Source: an uncultured Prevotella sp.
Lineage (GTDB): Bacteria > Bacteroidota > Bacteroidia > Bacteroidales > Bacteroidaceae
Reading direction: 5' to 3'
DNA length: 12,952 bases
Assembly (NCBI GenBank): GCA_947072805.1
Contig: CAMTJK010000066.1
Coordinates: forward strand, 1 to 12,952
The position numbers and the translations under genes were made by a program. Positions 1 through 7,349 of this stretch are shown piece by piece (the first letter of the stretch is position 1; each line of letters opens with the position of its first letter). Below the pieces are notes generated by a model. It ran no database searches. It was not told where the DNA came from and saw only the letters and a program-made list of their open reading frames with translations.

Positions 1-945
1 GATAACAGCTATTCTTCAGCCAATTTGGGCGATATGAGATGTTATAATCGTAGAACTAAAGGTAATTACACATCAAATGGTGTAAGTTACGATATTGACC
101 AGCCGGACACTTATAATGCAGGTAACATTATACTTTATCGTCCTTCCACCATTTGGCTTCACCTTGCAGAGGCACTCAACCGTCTCGGTTATCCCGATGC
201 TGCTTTTGCAGTGCTGAAGGACGGTATCGGAATCGGACTTGCCAGTGAGTCGGATTGTCCCTATATTACAAGCAAGACTCGTGAGCTGTTCGCTGAAACC
301 GGTCCTCTTCCCTTCTTTGGTACGGATGCCCAGAGCGTGTTCAATTCCAATCTTCAGAACGTAAACTATGGTATTCATGGTTACGGTTGTGGTGATAGCG
401 AGGGTATAAAGGGTCCCAAGTCTCTTTACCAGATGGAAACAGAAGTGGGAAGAAAAGTTGAACAGATTGAGAAAGAGTTCAACATGTCTATCATTCAAGA
501 GCCTTTAGAGAAGACATTCTTGTGTGATCTCTCTGAATATCCTGCAGAATTGAATAAGAAAACAGCAGCAGCCGACTCCGCCGCAAAAGCAGAGATTCTC
601 AAGCTTATCCCCGAGGACAAGTATAAGGTTGCTTCTACTGTAGTGAAAGGTACCATAAATAAGAATACAACGGAAGTGGAAATCAGCGTAACCGTTACTC
701 TTGTAAACAAGACCGATGTTGTCAATGCTATTGAAGACCTGCTTTGCGACGAATATGCAATGGAACTTGCATTCGAAGGAAGCCGCTTCACCGACCTCAC
801 ACGTATGGCACGTCATAAGAATGAGAGTGGTCTTTATGGAGCCAACTTCGGCGGCAAGTGGTTTGACAAGAAGCTGAAGAATAACAATCCGTCGATTGCA
901 AAAGACCTCACAGTGGAGCAGAACTGGTATCTGCCTCTCAGGTAA
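1..945 (+). CDS. SusD/RagB-family outer-membrane glycan-binding protein, C-terminal part
   Basis: The reading frame is open from base 1, so this is the C-terminal 314 residues of a longer protein (family members usually have about 500-650); the lipoprotein signal and N-terminal TPR-like helices lie outside the window. Visible family signatures are a helix reading RPSTIWLHLAEALNRLG (about residues 47-63), a conserved block AMELAFEGSRFTDLTRMARH (about 253-272), and the typical extreme C-terminus NWYLPLR. SusD-like proteins are surface lipoproteins that pair with a SusC-like TonB-dependent transporter and help load oligosaccharides. Between the two signature blocks lie about 190 residues, more than I expect for the family. 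These include a GIHGYGCGD stretch, a helical charged part and an alanine/lysine-rich stretch. The family call is firm. The ligand cannot be read from the sequence; a pectic glycan is inferred from the downstream lyase. Confidence 0.9.
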   Translation, partial: DNSYSSANLGDMRCYNRRTKGNYTSNGVSYDIDQPDTYNAGNIILYRPSTIWLHLAEALNRLGYPDAAFAVLKDGIGIGLASESDCPYITSKTRELFAETGPLPFFGTDAQSVFNSNLQNVNYGIHGYGCGDSEGIKGPKSLYQMETEVGRKVEQIEKEFNMSIIQEPLEKTFLCDLSEYPAELNKKTAAADSAAKAEILKLIPEDKYKVASTVVKGTINKNTTEVEISVTVTLVNKTDVVNAIEDLLCDEYAMELAFEGSRFTDLTRMARHKNESGLYGANFGGKWFDKKLKNNNPSIAKDLTVEQNWYLPLR

Positions 946-968
946 TGTGAGACTGCAATAATATAGCC

Positions 969-1050
969 GACATCGGATATCGCGCGTCCGGACCTCTTTC
1001 GAATGAAATTGTTCATCGATAGGAGCCACGTCGATATCCGATGTCTTTTT
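969..1050 (+). terminator. Long-loop stem with nested hairpin and T5; attenuator or terminator candidate
   Basis: Two perfectly complementary 14-base arms (GACATCGGATATCG at 969-982 and its reverse complement at 1032-1045) enclose a 49-base loop and are followed at once by TTTTT (1046-1050). Inside the loop a second small hairpin can form (999-1007 with 1012-1019, with one bulge), and an 8-bp palindrome GTCCGGAC lies at 986-993. It sits between the susD-like stop and the esterase start. I see no TTTG/TAnnTTTG promoter between it and the esterase, so it may be a leaky terminator that lowers expression of the downstream enzyme relative to the transport pair. A long loop is unusual for an intrinsic terminator, so an mRNA-stabilising 3' structure is also possible. 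Confidence 0.55.
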
Positions 1051-1112
1051 ATAAAATACACCAACTCTCTTATGGTATAAGAAATAAAAGACAAACCAAT
1101 AAGCTAAAAGTT

Positions 1113-2528
1113 ATGAAAAAGACATTGTTACTCATCGTCCTGATGATGGCGGGCATGCAGCTCTATGCCGGAACAGCCCGCAAAATAACCGTCAATCTTA
1201 CTCCCGATGGAGCAGCCAACTTACAGGTCTTCCTGCCGGAGCATCCCAACGGACGCGCTGTTGTGGGGTGTCCCGGTGGCGGATATTCTCATCTTTCCAT
1301 GCAGAATGAGGGTACCGATTGGGTAAACTTCTTCAACAATATGGGCATAACCTATGGTGTGCTAACTTACCGTATGCCCAAAGGCGACCGCACCGTACCC
1401 ATGACCGATGCGCAGAATGCCATTCGTACCATGCGCGACAGTGCCGCAGTGTGGGGTATAAGTCCGTACGATGTAGGCATTATGGGCTTTTCTGCAGGCG
1501 GTCATCTTGCTTCTACCACAGCCACCCACGCACCGCAGGAGGCACGTCCCGATTTCCAGATACTCTTCTATCCTGTAATATCCATGGACGAGCGTGTTAC
1601 GCACAAAGGCTCGGTGCTCGGATTCCTTGGTGACAACCGTAATGACGAAAAGCTTGTCAAGGCATTCTCCAACGATAAGCAGGTAAAGAAGCACAGCACG
1701 CCACCTGCCATCATACTTTTTGCAGGCAACGACCGTGCCGTACCACCACTCACCAATGCCATTCCCTACTATACGGCACTGCGGAAGGCTGGTATCCCGG
1801 CTGCCATGCACGTCTATCCCGAGGGAGGTCATGGTTTCGGTTTCCGTACGAGCTTTGCCTATCACGACCTTATGGTTGCTGAACTCACCGACTGGCTGAA
1901 GCGCCTGCCCGAGGTGAAGGCCGACGCCAAGCGTGTGGCGTGCATTGGTAACAGCATTACTGACGGTTACGGTGTGGATATGGCAGACGCCGAAGGCTAT
2001 CCGGCTCGGCTTCAGAGCATGCTCGGTTCCGGTTATTGCGTCCGCAACTACGGTGTGAGTGGCAGAACCATGCTCAACCACGGCGATCGTCCCTACATGA
2101 AAGAGCAGGCATGGGCAGATGCCAAGGCTTTTTGCCCCGATATTGTGGTGATAAAGCTCGGCACTAACGATAGCAAGCCTGTAAACTGGAATAACTACAG
2201 CAAGGAATTTTCCGGTGACTTGCAGCAGATGATAGACGAGCTCAAGGCACTGCCCTCAAAGCCCATTATCTATCTGTGCAACCCCATAAAAGCCGATTCA
2301 CCGCGTGGCGAGGGTAGCGAGAAATCTATAAACGACTCCACAATAGCTAATGCCATAATTCCTGCCATAGCCAAGGTAGCAAAGAAGAACAAGCTTAATG
2401 TCATCGACCTGCGTCCTGTCATCGACCCCACATCAAAGAACGATATGCAGCGCGACGGCATACACCCCACAAGTGCAGGCTGCAAGAAGATAGCTGCTGC
2501 TGTGGCTGAAGTCATCAAGGGCAAGTAG
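1113..2528 (+). CDS. Secreted two-domain carbohydrate esterase (alpha/beta-hydrolase + SGNH hydrolase)
   Basis: The protein has 471 residues. The start chosen is the ATG at 1113, because it begins a clear signal peptide (MKKTLLLIVLMMAGMQLYA, cleavage near residue 19). An in-frame ATG at 1041 lies inside the upstream inverted repeat and is unlikely. Domain 1 (about 20-265) is an acetylxylan/feruloyl-esterase-like alpha/beta-hydrolase. It shows a CPGGGY oxyanion region (53-58), nucleophile elbow GFSAGG with Ser127, a probable acid Asp207 in GNDRAV, and His240 in GGHGFG. Domain 2 (about 272-471) is an SGNH/GDSL hydrolase with GNSITDG (Ser281), Gly314 in NYGVSG, GTND (350-353, Asn352) and DGIHP (Asp448, His451). 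Both active sites look intact. The likely role is removal of acetyl or other ester groups from pectic oligosaccharides in the periplasm or outside. Exact ester specificity and carbohydrate-esterase family numbers cannot be read from motifs alone. It may be cotranscribed with the susD-like gene; a strong terminator follows. Confidence 0.88.
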   Translation: MKKTLLLIVLMMAGMQLYAGTARKITVNLTPDGAANLQVFLPEHPNGRAVVGCPGGGYSHLSMQNEGTDWVNFFNNMGITYGVLTYRMPKGDRTVPMTDAQNAIRTMRDSAAVWGISPYDVGIMGFSAGGHLASTTATHAPQEARPDFQILFYPVISMDERVTHKGSVLGFLGDNRNDEKLVKAFSNDKQVKKHSTPPAIILFAGNDRAVPPLTNAIPYYTALRKAGIPAAMHVYPEGGHGFGFRTSFAYHDLMVAELTDWLKRLPEVKADAKRVACIGNSITDGYGVDMADAEGYPARLQSMLGSGYCVRNYGVSGRTMLNHGDRPYMKEQAWADAKAFCPDIVVIKLGTNDSKPVNWNNYSKEFSGDLQQMIDELKALPSKPIIYLCNPIKADSPRGEGSEKSINDSTIANAIIPAIAKVAKKNKLNVIDLRPVIDPTSKNDMQRDGIHPTSAGCKKIAAAVAEVIKGK

Positions 2529-2552
2529 TTATTTGTTCCTGCCGGAACGACA

Positions 2553-2597
2553 ATACAAAACAGGCTTTATCGCAACACGATAAGGCCTGTTTTGTAT
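2553..2597. terminator. Strong hairpin terminator after the esterase gene
   Basis: Two 20-base arms (2553-2572 and 2578-2597) are complementary except for one position that is a G-U pair in the plus-strand RNA, and they close on a 5-base loop CAACA. The left arm carries AAAA and the right arm TTTT next to GC-rich parts (CAGGC / GCCTG), which is the shape of an A-tract/U-tract intrinsic terminator that works on either strand. It lies 24 bases after the esterase stop and separates that unit from the lyase promoter downstream. Confidence 0.85.
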
Positions 2598-2662
2598 ATC
2601 CGTCATTCTGTCTTTCAGTAACTTGGTATAAAGCCTCAAATACATCATTTCGTAGCTTTTGA

Positions 2663-2699
2663 CGTGCGAAATCGTACGATTTTACTTGTTTTCGTACGA
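2663..2699 (+). promoter_or_regulatory. CGTRCGA repeats, candidate activator (HTCS) binding site
   Basis: The heptamer CGTRCGA occurs three times in the same orientation: CGTGCGA at 2663-2669, CGTACGA at 2673-2679 and CGTACGA at 2693-2699. The starts are 10 and 20 bp apart, so all three face the same side of the helix. A weaker relative, CGTAGC, lies at 2651. The middle copy is embedded in a perfect 14-bp palindrome, AAATCGTACGATTT (2669-2682). The last copy ends 8 bp upstream of the -33 box of the lyase promoter, a common place for an activator. AraC-type DNA-binding domains, which HTCS regulators carry, generally bind direct repeats in helical phase. That the HTCS in this window binds here is inference. 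Confidence 0.5.
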
Positions 2700-2707
2700 T
2701 AGCCCTG

Positions 2708-2737
2708 TTTGCTGCATACGCATTATTACTAATTTTG
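2708..2737 (+). promoter_or_regulatory. Bacteroidetes-type promoter for the lyase-esterase operon
   Basis: A TTTG (-33 box) at 2708-2711 and TAATTTTG at 2730-2737, an exact match to the TAnnTTTG -7 consensus, are separated by 18 bp, close to the usual 19-21. Transcription would start near 2742-2745 and give a leader of about 35 bases. That leader is A-rich (ACTAAAAACCAAAAAG...) and has no Shine-Dalgarno site, as is normal in this phylum. The position between the upstream terminator and the lyase start supports the call. Confidence 0.7.
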
Positions 2738-2777
2738 GGACAACTAAAAACCAAAAAGAAACAAAATTCATTGTATT

Positions 2778-5700
2778 ATGAAGAAAATACTTGTATCTAT
2801 GTTATTCCTTGCCGTCATGCCCCTTGGCATAATGGCACAGCGCATTCAGCAGAAGTTGGGTCGCGCAGTCGTCGCCGTAGGCGAACCGGCATTGCAGGAC
2901 ATGCTTGTGACATGGCGCAAGCTGTCTACTGATGCCGAAGATTGTACGTACAATCTGTACAAACGTGTGGCAGGTGCCACCGAATACACAAAGGTGAACA
3001 CCGCTCCAATCACAGTAACCAACTACAAGACCTCGCGAAGCGTGATACCTTACGGTACTGAAGTTGCCGTGACAACGGTGAGTGCGGGCGTGGAGAGCGA
3101 GAAGAGTGCACCTTTCCTCTACAAGCAGCACGCATGGAAAGACGTTTATTTCGACTTCGATTTTGAGACAACCATTCTCAACCCCAACGACTACAAGTGC
3201 AAGTTTGCATGGCCCATGGATCTCGATGGCAACGGAGAGATAGATGCAGTGCTTGCTGACCGTTTGTATGCCGGAAGCGAAGGGAAGAATCACAAGCTGC
3301 AGGCATATCTGCTCGACGGCACATGTCTTTGGACTATAGACATGGGTCCGAATGTGGATATCTGTGCCGGGCAGAACGATATGGTCACCGTGTATGACAT
3401 CAACTGCGACGGTCGTTGCGAGGTGATAATAAAGAGCAGCGACGGCACACGTTTCTGGGATGCCGCCGGCTCCACATGGGGAAAATATGCAAACGGAAGT
3501 CTTGTTGCCGATACCGATGGCGACGGCATAGAAGACTACCGCACGCAGTCGAAGCGCAATCCCCCGTTCTACGTGTCGGTGGTCAATGCGCGCACCGGCG
3601 AGGAGATGGAGTGCAGCGAACTGAAGTACGATGAGGTACACGATGGCGTGGACAGCTACAGCCGCGACAATCGTGCCGACTATATGAACGATAACCAAGG
3701 AACTGAATATGCTTTCCTCGGTGCAAAATTCGTGATATGCTATTTCGACGGCATACATCCGTCGCTTGCCGTAGAGGCTTACAACCGCCGCACCGACAGG
3801 AAGCATCATTATTATATGTTTGCATGGGGCTACGACTGGACCGGCGGACGCCCCTCCAACTGGCATCACTATTATACGTGGAGCCGCAACGACAAGAAAC
3901 CTTCCCCTGCCGAGTTTCATCAGCTGCGTGTTGCCGATACCGATTACGACGGCATCGATGAGATGCTCGAGGGTGGCTTCGGCGTCAATCCCGTCAAGGG
4001 CATGGTGTATAGTGCCGGCATAGGTCACGGCGACCGCTTCGATGTAACCGATATCGACCCCGACCGTCCCGGAATGGAGGTCTTCGCCATCCAGCAGAGC
4101 GAGCTGCTCGGACAGGTAATCTACGACGCACGCACAGGCGAACATATCAAGGAGTGGTATCTGCCCTCTGTGTTCGACGTGGGCAGAGGACGCTGCATTG
4201 ACGTGGATGCCGCCCACAAAGGATTGGAGGTGTTCTCGCTGCTCGAGAACCTCTACGACTGCAAGGGCAACGTGATAAAGGCGGGCGCAACCACTTTCCC
4301 GCACGAGGCATCGTGGTGGGACGGCGACCTGCAACGTGAAATGATAGGCTCTCCGGGCGGAAGCGGCTACGCAACGAATGTCATGATGCAGAAATACAAC
4401 GGCTCACGACTGCTGGAATTCTCGAAGCAGAGCGGCTGGGCTGTACATACCGGATACGGAAACCGTCCTGCCTTTATGGGTGACATAACGGGCGACTGGC
4501 GCGAGGAGGTGATACTTCCGAAACAGAACGACGAGACAAGTACCGGACTTGTGGGCTATTCTACCGACATAGCAACCGAATACAGCATACCGGCACTGCT
4601 CGAAGACCCGCATTATCGTCTCGACTGTACCGGCAGAGGATACTATCAGATGCCGTGTCCGAGCTATTATCTCGGCGGAGACATGCCCACACCGCCGCTG
4701 CCACCCATCATGACTGCCGACCTGCGTTGGCAGAACGGAGCATCGTGGGCTCCGGGTGCCGACGGCTTCATCACTTTCGACTGCACCACAGCAGCTTCCT
4801 ATAATGATACGCACAGCGTGATATTCGACATCAGCGGCAGCAATTCAGCACCCGTCAATATCGCTTCGGCTGTAAGTCCCAAGGCTTTTTATGTAATGAA
4901 TCCCGAAGGTCACGACTATACTTTCAGCGGTGCCGGCTCGGTGTCGGGTGCAGGCAAGCTATATAAGTCAATGGGCGGAACGGCAACGTTCAACTGCGAC
5001 CTCAACCATACCGGTGGTACACTTGTAAGCGAGGGTAAGCTATTTGTGAACGGAAAAATTGCCGGACCTGTCGATTTGCGCTCGCGTGGAACTCTCGGTG
5101 GCAATGCCTTAATTGACGGAGAAGTGAAGTTTGAGGGCGCTCTCAACTACGAGGGATGCCGTCTTATGCCCGTCGGAACTACCGGTATAATCACTTTCAA
5201 CCACGACCTGACCATCCCCGGCAACGTATATATAGAGGTAGAAGCCGCCGACGGCAAATGCGGCAGCATATACGTGAAGGGCAATCTCACACTCGAGGGC
5301 GAGAATACTATTACTGTAAACCATAACGGACTTGCCGAGGGTGATTATGTGCTGGCTGAATGCACCGGCACGCTCACCGTTGATGTGGAGAAAATAAGCA
5401 CACGTGGACTTGTGGGTGTAAACTATGTACTGCGCAACGAAGGCAACCGCCTGATAATGCACATCAGCTCGGCACGCCTGCCCATGGACGGCGTGGTGTG
5501 GACGGGCAGCGAGAGCACCCTGTGGGACTATCACAGCAACAACTTCAGCGTGGGCGGAAATGCCACAACGTATGTTGTCGACGACAAGGTGACGTTCAAC
5601 GATGATGCAGCCGTGCGCACAGTCACTGTAAACGAGATGATGGTAACCAAGGGCGTTACATTCAATGTGAATGGTGGCAAATATACATTCACAGGCAACG

Positions 5701-7349
5701 GAGGCATCAGCGGAACCGGCGGCATAACGAAGAACGGAAGCGGCGAAGTGCGCATGGAACTGTCCAACAGCGACTATACCGGAGCCACTGTGGTCAATGA
5801 GGGTACGCTTACCGTCACATCGATAGCCGACGGCGGACGCACCAGTGCCATAGGAGCAGCCACCGCCGAGCTCGGCAATCTGCAGCTCAACGGCGGCACG
5901 TTCAAGATTGATGCCGACAATATGGCGACAGACCGCATTGTAAGTCTTACCGATACATCCGAAATAAATGTAGCCAACTCCAAAGGCTCATTATCGCTGA
6001 AAGGCAAGGTGACGGGAAGCGGCTATCTCGTGAAGACCGGTTCGGGACAGCTCAATTTCACATACGGGGGAACAAACAATTTTGCCGGTCTCATACTGCG
6101 CGAGGGCATTGTGGCACAGGGCGCATGGAACTCTACATTCGGTTCTGTCGGCTCGCCGATGGTGCTGGAGGGAGGCGAACTGCAACTCATCGAAATGAAC
6201 AACTCATCCACACGCCCCATCTTCAATTATGTGGCAACAGTTCCGGAGGGTAAGAGCTCTACCATAAAGGGTACTACACGCGGTGCGGTGAACGGCAGCT
6301 TCAAGGGTACGGGTTCTCTCACCATCATCTCTTCGGGTGTGAGGAGCGATGTCGGAGCCGACTTCTCGGCGTTTGGCGGCACGCTGAATGCTACGGGTGC
6401 CAACTTCCGACTTATGGATAACGTTACTGACATGTCGCGCACGGAAGTTGTGATGGCAAGCGGTTGCAACATAGGTCACTATACTTCCAACGGCAGCGGT
6501 AAGAGTGCCATAACCACGAAGATGGGTTCGCTGGCATCGACGGCAAAAGACTGTACCGTGGGCAACGGCATCGATACTTATCTCATCGGTTATAACGGAA
6601 AGAGCACTACATATTCTGGAATCCTCAAAGCCAAGACCATCGGCAAATACGGTGACGGCACACTGACGCTCTCCTCATCCGAAAGCACATCGTCAGTAGA
6701 TGTATATGGCGGTACGCTCCAGCTCTTCAACAGTCCTTACTCTTCATCGCCGTCGGCGTTCACTACCGGCACACTTACGGTAAAGAACGGCGGACATCTT
6801 ACGGGTATCGGCTGTGCCCCGACTACCAAGGTAGAGAATGGTGGAGTGGTGTCTGCCGGATATATGGGCAGTTACGGCACACTGAAGGCAGCCGGCGACG
6901 TTACCTTATGTGAGGGCAGCAAGATAATTGTGAAGATAGGTTGTGGCTATGGCGGCTATAACAGCAACGACTCATATTCCATAACCGGAGCACTTACCCA
7001 TCAGGGCGACACCATAGAGGTGCATCTCGACGACGAGCGCATACTCGAGACGGGCGAGCCCATCACCATCTTCAAGGTCTCGGGAGTTCATTCGGGCAAT
7101 TATGTGATAAAGACTGTCGGCGGACGCCAGACAGTGACATGGAATGACAGTGAGTTGCTCACGCGTGGTGTCCTGGTAGCTTCGAAGGTTACAGACGGAA
7201 TACGCAACATTTCGGGCGATGACGCAACTGTAGATGTCTATTCTGCCGACGGTGTCCTGCTTCGTGTTGATACACCTATGAAGTCGGCACTCGACGGACT
7301 GGACCGCGGAGTGTACATTATCAACGGAAAAAAATACGTGAAGAAATGA
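2778..7349 (+). CDS. PL11-type rhamnogalacturonan lyase with large autotransporter-like beta-helix extension
   Basis: The protein has 1523 residues and begins with a type I signal peptide (MKKILVSMLFLAVMPLGIMA, cleavage before Gln21). Residues about 21-115 form a fibronectin-III-like N-terminal part. Residues about 120-636 resemble the PL11 beta-propeller lyases (YesW/YesX type), which cleave the Rha-GalA backbone of rhamnogalacturonan I by beta-elimination. Calcium-binding-like acidic loops are seen at DLDGNGEID (148-156), DTDGDGIED (245-253), DTDYDGIDE (387-395) and GDITGDW (568-574), and the domain ends near GYYQMPCPSYYLGGD. PL11 enzymes usually have about 600-650 residues, so the remaining 850 or so are extra. 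These are glycine-rich, of the autotransporter-associated beta-strand type (for example GSGEVRMELSNSDYTG, VNEGTLTV). A tail at 1483-1523 ending GVYIINGKKYVKK resembles a type IX secretion or Prevotella-type C-terminal domain. There is no lipobox cysteine. The downstream esterase gene overlaps its stop. Activity on the backbone is a family inference; the role of the extension is unknown. Confidence 0.88.
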   Translation: MKKILVSMLFLAVMPLGIMAQRIQQKLGRAVVAVGEPALQDMLVTWRKLSTDAEDCTYNLYKRVAGATEYTKVNTAPITVTNYKTSRSVIPYGTEVAVTTVSAGVESEKSAPFLYKQHAWKDVYFDFDFETTILNPNDYKCKFAWPMDLDGNGEIDAVLADRLYAGSEGKNHKLQAYLLDGTCLWTIDMGPNVDICAGQNDMVTVYDINCDGRCEVIIKSSDGTRFWDAAGSTWGKYANGSLVADTDGDGIEDYRTQSKRNPPFYVSVVNARTGEEMECSELKYDEVHDGVDSYSRDNRADYMNDNQGTEYAFLGAKFVICYFDGIHPSLAVEAYNRRTDRKHHYYMFAWGYDWTGGRPSNWHHYYTWSRNDKKPSPAEFHQLRVADTDYDGIDEMLEGGFGVNPVKGMVYSAGIGHGDRFDVTDIDPDRPGMEVFAIQQSELLGQVIYDARTGEHIKEWYLPSVFDVGRGRCIDVDAAHKGLEVFSLLENLYDCKGNVIKAGATTFPHEASWWDGDLQREMIGSPGGSGYATNVMMQKYNGSRLLEFSKQSGWAVHTGYGNRPAFMGDITGDWREEVILPKQNDETSTGLVGYSTDIATEYSIPALLEDPHYRLDCTGRGYYQMPCPSYYLGGDMPTPPLPPIMTADLRWQNGASWAPGADGFITFDCTTAASYNDTHSVIFDISGSNSAPVNIASAVSPKAFYVMNPEGHDYTFSGAGSVSGAGKLYKSMGGTATFNCDLNHTGGTLVSEGKLFVNGKIAGPVDLRSRGTLGGNALIDGEVKFEGALNYEGCRLMPVGTTGIITFNHDLTIPGNVYIEVEAADGKCGSIYVKGNLTLEGENTITVNHNGLAEGDYVLAECTGTLTVDVEKISTRGLVGVNYVLRNEGNRLIMHISSARLPMDGVVWTGSESTLWDYHSNNFSVGGNATTYVVDDKVTFNDDAAVRTVTVNEMMVTKGVTFNVNGGKYTFTGNGGISGTGGITKNGSGEVRMELSNSDYTGATVVNEGTLTVTSIADGGRTSAIGAATAELGNLQLNGGTFKIDADNMATDRIVSLTDTSEINVANSKGSLSLKGKVTGSGYLVKTGSGQLNFTYGGTNNFAGLILREGIVAQGAWNSTFGSVGSPMVLEGGELQLIEMNNSSTRPIFNYVATVPEGKSSTIKGTTRGAVNGSFKGTGSLTIISSGVRSDVGADFSAFGGTLNATGANFRLMDNVTDMSRTEVVMASGCNIGHYTSNGSGKSAITTKMGSLASTAKDCTVGNGIDTYLIGYNGKSTTYSGILKAKTIGKYGDGTLTLSSSESTSSVDVYGGTLQLFNSPYSSSPSAFTTGTLTVKNGGHLTGIGCAPTTKVENGGVVSAGYMGSYGTLKAAGDVTLCEGSKIIVKIGCGYGGYNSNDSYSITGALTHQGDTIEVHLDDERILETGEPITIFKVSGVHSGNYVIKTVGGRQTVTWNDSELLTRGVLVASKVTDGIRNISGDDATVDVYSADGVLLRVDTPMKSALDGLDRGVYIINGKKYVKK
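4722..7187 (+). repeat. Protein-level autotransporter-type beta-strand repeat region of the lyase
   Basis: This covers lyase residues about 649-1470. Degenerate strand repeats recur with the pattern G-x-L-x-K-x-G-x-G/T followed by a Y/F-x-G-x-T/L strand and an E/G-G-x-L-x-V strand. Copies are visible near 718-759, 975-1013, 1077-1112, 1177-1207 and 1289-1318. The region looks like two units, because a similar cap motif (W-x-x-G/S...W...F...Y-x-x-D/H-x-V-x-F) occurs at 649-684 and again at 908-941. Such repeats usually fold into a right-handed beta-helix in secreted passenger domains. The fold is inferred from the pattern. At the DNA level the copies are diverged, so this is not a recent tandem repeat. 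Confidence 0.6.

Noticed and set aside
1041..1112. Upstream in-frame ATG at 1041 as esterase start
   Set aside because: It would put 24 charged residues before the signal peptide, and the ATG is part of the inverted-repeat arm and T-tract. The ATG at 1113 gives a normal signal sequence.
2802..4334. A 510-codon open frame on the minus strand opposite the lyase
   Set aside because: It is antisense to a well-supported PL11 gene, has no domain-like sequence (Cys/His/Val-rich shadow composition), no promoter, and arises from codon bias of the real gene.
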